The notes under the pieces were generated by a model. The model was given only the letters and a program-made list of their open reading frames with translations. It ran no database searches and had not been told where the DNA came from. A DNA stretch of 64,000 bases from Stemphylium vesicarium (Eukaryota > Ascomycota > Dothideomycetes > Pleosporales > Pleosporaceae). This document shows positions 60,165 through 64,000 of the stretch, piece after piece (the first letter of the stretch is position 1; every line of letters begins with the position of its first letter). The stretch lies in contig QXCR01000008.1 in assembly GCA_004380135.1 (NCBI GenBank), positions 452,024-516,023 of the forward strand, in the 5' to 3' direction. Both the position numbers and the translations under genes were made by a program.

Positions 60165-61927
60165 ATTCGATATGATGATGGGTATGGATGTGGAGAGGCA
60201 ATTGGGAGTGCATGAAAAGTGACGAGGTACCTGCAGGTTATAATCACTGCCTGCATCTGAAGGCTTGCGTGCTTTGGCATTCTTTTCCTATGTCAAGTGA
60301 ATTATCAGACCAGGTGCTGCGCGGTGCGTTGGCATAAACGGGATAGAGGCGGGCTAGCACCTTGACGCGCTGCCACCCTGACGCCAACCTGCGATTTACG
60401 GCCATGATCAGGCCGAAAGGAGGATCAATGAGGTAAGTTTCAACTGGGAACGGTCGTGCGCCGAAGCACTGGGCGCCTTCTGTGACGTTTTAGACGAGGG
60501 TCTGCTACTCGGAGCGTTGGTTTTTAATTTTCCACATACCCAGGTCATAGCGGTAGTCCAGGTAACGGGTGTGGCAGCGGTGCGATTGCACTCATTCTGC
60601 CCTTCACCGTCGCGCTGAGGAAGCAAGGCAGGCCTCGGATGCGCGCCTATCCGCAATCGATAGACGTCGACATTGCAGGCACCAGAAGCGGTGAACAGCT
60701 GTCTGCAGATGTCATTCTGCAGCTACGATGCAGTGTGTAAGCCGATGGTATGGTGCCGAGGCCTTCCCTTCAGCCCTGTCACTAGTCTCCACGCCAACGT
60801 TTGAACTCCAGCCGCCCGCACTATCGGGACTGGTTCCTGACTCTTGAAAAGCCTCTCATGCCCAACGAGCCTGCACACATTCAAGGCTGGCGACTCCAAC
60901 ATCATGCGCTCATTTTCGGAAGACGGCTGCCATGGAAGACATGTTGCAGGGATCTGATTCGGCAGAGGACTTCCAACTCACCACTGTGTCGAGTGCGGCG
61001 CGGAAAAGACGTCATGCTTGGTCGGCGATTTGGCTGCGTTGGCCATTCCGCGAGCCTGACAGCTCACCGTCTCATCCCTAGGCGAAGACCTCTTCCAGCC
61101 CTACGACGACCGAAATTGCGACCTCAAAGTAAATACCATGGCTAAAGTGAAGAGGTGTCAGCGCGTGACATCACGTTCGCTACTCACGGACCGACCACCA
61201 GCCCAAACAAAAATAGATGGCTCCAGGGTCCAGCTTCGAAGCAAAAAAGAAAAGGAGAGCCGTCGCACGATTCGCGAGCACGGCCACCAGAGTACCAGTT
61301 CATTTCGACAACGTTTGATGCGAACGCCATGCCAGAGCGAGACGGTGAGGAATGATCTCACCGCATGATGTCCAGCCCGGAAGAGTGCATCCAGCGTTTG
61401 CTAATTGACCGAGATAAAGCAGCAGACAGCCTCACCGCAGCCTGAGACTAAGTCGAGAGATTGCAGGGTGTCTGCCAATCAAGCGCACCTCTTGCCTCAG
61501 CTTGTGGCGCAGCCCAGAGGTGTGGCGCACAAAGAAGAAGCTTCGGGTGGTCGCGACTGCGACGGCGACGGCGCGTCAACAAGCGAGCCGACAGCGGAAC
61601 AAACGTGAAACGAAGTGTTTGTGTGAGTGGGTTGACATGTTGGCATTGCCTGCTATGGTGCTAGATGCCATGCTAAGGAATGAGAAAAAAGAGGCTGGCA
61701 TCGTGATGCGCAGCTAACCGCCCAGAGAAAGAAAATGTCGCTAAATTGAAAGATCCGCCCATATGTGGTGTTTCGACAAGTATTGACAAGCGAAAGAGCA
61801 AGGAAAGAGGCAAAGAGAGAAAGCGAAGGACATGACCCGTTGGCCACCTTTAATACAAGGCGCTGTCGCACCACACGCTCAACGTATGCGAATATTAAAT
61901 ATAGGTAAGAAGTACTGCGCCTGGCGA
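60165..61927. other. Spacer FAD oxidoreductase / membrane receptor-like gene
   Basis: 1.76 kb holding the promoter of the FAD enzyme and the 3' flank of the seven-helix protein. Frames are short and featureless. Confidence 0.55.
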
Positions 61928-63184
61928 TCAGTACATGTAGGCTTTTTGTTGTTCTATATCGATCTCGAACCGACTTTTATCTGTGTCGCCACTCATCGGT
62001 CGTTCCGACAGTGGGCGGTAGTGGACCGGGGTGATGGCACTCGCGGACTGCGAGTCGTCCGTCTCTGTAAGTTTGCGCGTGTCAAGCTCGACTTGGTCAA
62101 TGACGGGCGTGATCTTCTCCTTCTTTTTGCTGTTTTGCGAGCCGTTGCCGTATCTCGAACCCTGCTGTCTCGCCCGGTGAGGGAAGAGCAGGGGCTTGAG
62201 TGCCGGGATGCATCCGCAAATCACACCAACGTTGGTCTCGACGGCAGTCCATACCCAGATCTGGTATCCCTCCCATGTCGCATCGTAGGTTTCGAACAGA
62301 GTGTAGTGGACCCAGTAGGCGCGGAAACTGCTGGCAACGACGATCACGCCACCGACAGAAAAGAGAACGACGAGTCCGATTCGTTGGGTCCATGGTAGCG
62401 ACAGCGAGAAAAGGGTGGGGATGGGTAGCGCATAGATCATAAAGTCGGTCACAACGTTGAGAACGCTTTGTACTACTAGCGGTGGACCCTCGGGAATACA
62501 GTCGCGGTGGTCGGCACTCAGGTCCCAATAGCTTGAGATTGGTCTGTGGTCGTCAGCACTAGAAGCACATATTGTCTTGGTCGTACTCACATGCACTGCA
62601 CCCATAGGGCAACGATGAAGACGACAAAAGCGGCAAACACGAGGGCGAAGGTCGCCCAGACCAACTTCCGGAAGATGGACTTTTCTGGTGCGATGCGGAA
62701 GTACGATATCAGGATTGACATCTTGACAGTCGATGAGGCAAGAACGAACAGTGTTTGGCCTGCCATGGATGCCTGAAGTCGTTAGTATCAGCTCGTGGCG
62801 GCACGAGACGCACATGGTCGTACCTGTCTGCCAACCATCATCTCATGTGGCTTGAGGTCCCAGACATGACGGTCCCAACCATAAAGCTGGGACGCCATGA
62901 TTACAATCACAGTAGTTCCTGTGTGACGAGTCAGCCATTGTAAGATCTAGTGTAAACTTGTCATGCATACCAATGCTGAAAATCATGGCCACGATCATGA
63001 GGTAGTCGTCATACCAGCTCTTCTTCAGCCATGATATCCGTACCCATAGCCTGAGGAAGACTACTATCATGGCAATCGGTAATAATGTCAACTCGACAAT
63101 CATCAGTCCTGGGCCTCTGGTAACGGGGTCGACGTAGTTCGGCTTGGGCCAGGTCATAAGGACCTCGAGCGGCGGGGACCTCAT
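61928..63184 (-). CDS. Seven-helix integral membrane protein, fungal rhodopsin/PTH11-like
   Basis: Plasma-membrane protein of the fungal 'rhodopsin domain' family, a large expanded group that includes PTH11-related receptors. Exons on the minus strand are 63184-62971, 62918-62824, 62772-62591 and 62543-61928, giving 368 residues; introns are 47-52 nt and all restore phase. The N-terminus MRSPPLEVLMTWPKPNYVDPVTRGP is typical. Helices follow at LMIVELTLLPIAMIVVFLRL, DDYLMIVAMIFSIGTTVIVIM, ASMAGQTLFVLASSTVKMSI, LVWATFAFVVFIVALW, PLVVQSVLNVVTDFMIYALPI, QRIGLVVLFSVGGVIVVASS and WTAVETNVGVICGCIPALKPL. The extracellular C..DC pair (QC..RDC) and WTAVE motif are family marks. The tail is charged and cytoplasmic. 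No CFEM domain is attached. Ligand unknown. Confidence 0.92.
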
Positions 63185-63704
63185 GGTGACGGGAAAAGCG
63201 TTTCGTGAACCGTAGATGTATATCAATCGATAGTAGTAGTATAAGACTGAGGAACGAGCGTCATCAGCGTCCTGCATGCACGGGACTGGGAATGGACAGG
63301 AATATAACCCTCCTTCAGGAGCATAGACTCCACCCGTCTTCTCCAGCTGCGCCGTGCACGAAGGCTCGAATCCATGTGGAACTTGCCTTTACTGGGGGCA
63401 TGGTACGCGGGTACACAAGAAGCCTCGTCTACGCTGCACCATTGGAAGGCGTCGACGGCAGCTCCGTTGCGGGTACTGGCTGGTGTCGGATTGGCCCGCA
63501 GGGGTCCAGGTACCAGCTACATAGCCCGCCAGGCAGCGCGCACCGTGACTTGCTGCTACATTAAACGACTGTGGATAGCCGACCAGTAGTCGAGAGCTGG
63601 TGGTGGAGCCAAAGTGTCTGGGTCCAGGCGAGTTGTTGCTGCGGCTCATCAGTGGATAGAGCGAGAATCAGCGCACAGCCAATCGCTACCCAGAAACCGG
63701 GGTA
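63185..63704. other. Spacer upstream of the membrane protein
   Basis: Promoter region of the minus-strand seven-helix gene, up to the presumed edge of the transposon. No gene seen. Confidence 0.55.
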
Positions 63705-64000
63705 AGCTAGCGGCCACCGAAGCTGGCCACCCACTGAAGCTGGCCACCCGCCCAGAACTCGACCACCCACTCCACACTCGTGATTTCTCCACAACCACGC
63801 AACTAAAATGGATCCCCGTGAAGCAGCAATTCAAGCAGCTATCAGCGACATTGTTTCTGGTGTTTTTACGAGTCAACGAGCTGCTGCGAAGGCGTACAAC
63901 ATCCCTCGAAGCACGCTTGCTGCCCGACTGCGTGGTACACAGACACGTCAATTCAGCCACGAGTACCAGCAGCGATTAACTCCACAACAAGAGGAATTTC
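63705..64000 (+). mobile_element. 5' end of a pogo/Fot1/Molly-like DNA transposon (cut by window)
   Basis: Starts after a possible TA target at 63703-63704. The untranslated end carries repeated GGCCACC blocks (CGGCCACCG, then AGCTGGCCACCC twice, then CGACCACCC), as expected of terminal or subterminal transposase-binding sites. It leads into a transposase frame at 63808. The exact end and the other terminal repeat are outside view or unproven. Confidence 0.6.
63808..64000 (+). CDS. Tc1/mariner-pogo type transposase, N-terminal part
   Basis: Frame open from ATG 63808 to the window end (64 residues seen). The sequence AIQAAISDIVSGVFTSQRAAAKAYNIPRSTLAARLRG is a pipsqueak/CENP-B-like helix-turn-helix, the DNA-binding start of pogo/Fot1-class DDE transposases common in Dothideomycetes. 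The following LTPQQEEF is the usual start of the second (CENP-B-type) domain. The catalytic DDE part lies beyond the window, so activity cannot be judged. Confidence 0.85.
   Translation, partial: MDPREAAIQAAISDIVSGVFTSQRAAAKAYNIPRSTLAARLRGTQTRQFSHEYQQRLTPQQEEF

Noticed and set aside
56679..63184. Secondary-metabolite cluster around the FAD oxidoreductase
   Set aside because: No polyketide synthase, peptide synthetase, terpene or prenyl transferase is nearby; neighbours are unrelated families.
1..64000. tRNA, 5S rRNA or CRISPR arrays
   Set aside because: No convincing tRNA B-box/A-box pair, 5S-like block or regularly spaced repeats were found by eye on either strand.

Overview
This window looks like nuclear DNA of a filamentous ascomycete, most likely a Dothideomycete of the Pleosporales type. 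The genes are interrupted by short introns (mostly 45-65 nt) with GT..AG ends and CTAAC/CTGAC-like branch sites. The set includes fungal-only families: a CFEM GPI protein, a PTH11/rhodopsin-type membrane protein, an AzgA purine permease, an MDM1-type PXA-RGS-PX protein and a pogo-type transposase. All gene models were built by hand from reading frame, splice sites and family conservation. The species assignment is inference.

Layout. 1-7.4 kb holds no gene I can support. At 7.5-11.7 kb (+) are a bZIP-like regulator and ORC1, the origin-recognition ATPase. At 13.7-22.1 kb (-) are a DDHD phospholipase, a cytosolic aldehyde dehydrogenase and the mRNA-export adaptor YRA1/Mlo3. YRA1 is divergent from VPS11 (22.6-25.7 kb, +), which converges on PRP46 (26.0-27.6 kb, -). 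After a 2.7-kb empty stretch come a CFEM protein (+, 30.2 kb) and a short secreted tyrosinase (-, 32.4-33.7 kb). At 35.3-47.9 kb (+) lie MDM1, a very large ZNFX1/Hrr1-type helicase and an SDR protein that lacks its catalytic Tyr and Lys. At 50.1-52.3 kb (-) is an AzgA-like purine transporter. At 53.9-57.5 kb (+) are a degenerate methyltransferase-like protein and an AhpC/TSA-type protein. At 58.6-63.2 kb (-) are a secreted FAD oxidoreductase and a seven-helix membrane protein. The right edge enters a pogo/Fot1/Molly-like DNA transposon.

How they fit together. Most genes are housekeeping: replication initiation, splicing, mRNA export, HOPS/CORVET vacuolar tethering, ER-vacuole contacts and aldehyde oxidation. 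The rest are accessory genes for secretion, oxidation or sensing. There is no convincing secondary-metabolite cluster, tRNA, rRNA or CRISPR array. The most interesting signals are a 633-nt intron plus a 30-nt exon in the YRA1 homologue, an SDR pseudo-enzyme, a zipper-less bZIP with AP-1-like half-site repeats just upstream of its start codon, the complete ZNFX1/Hrr1 architecture, and tiny terminal exons in ORC1 and MDM1 that simple ORF calling would miss.
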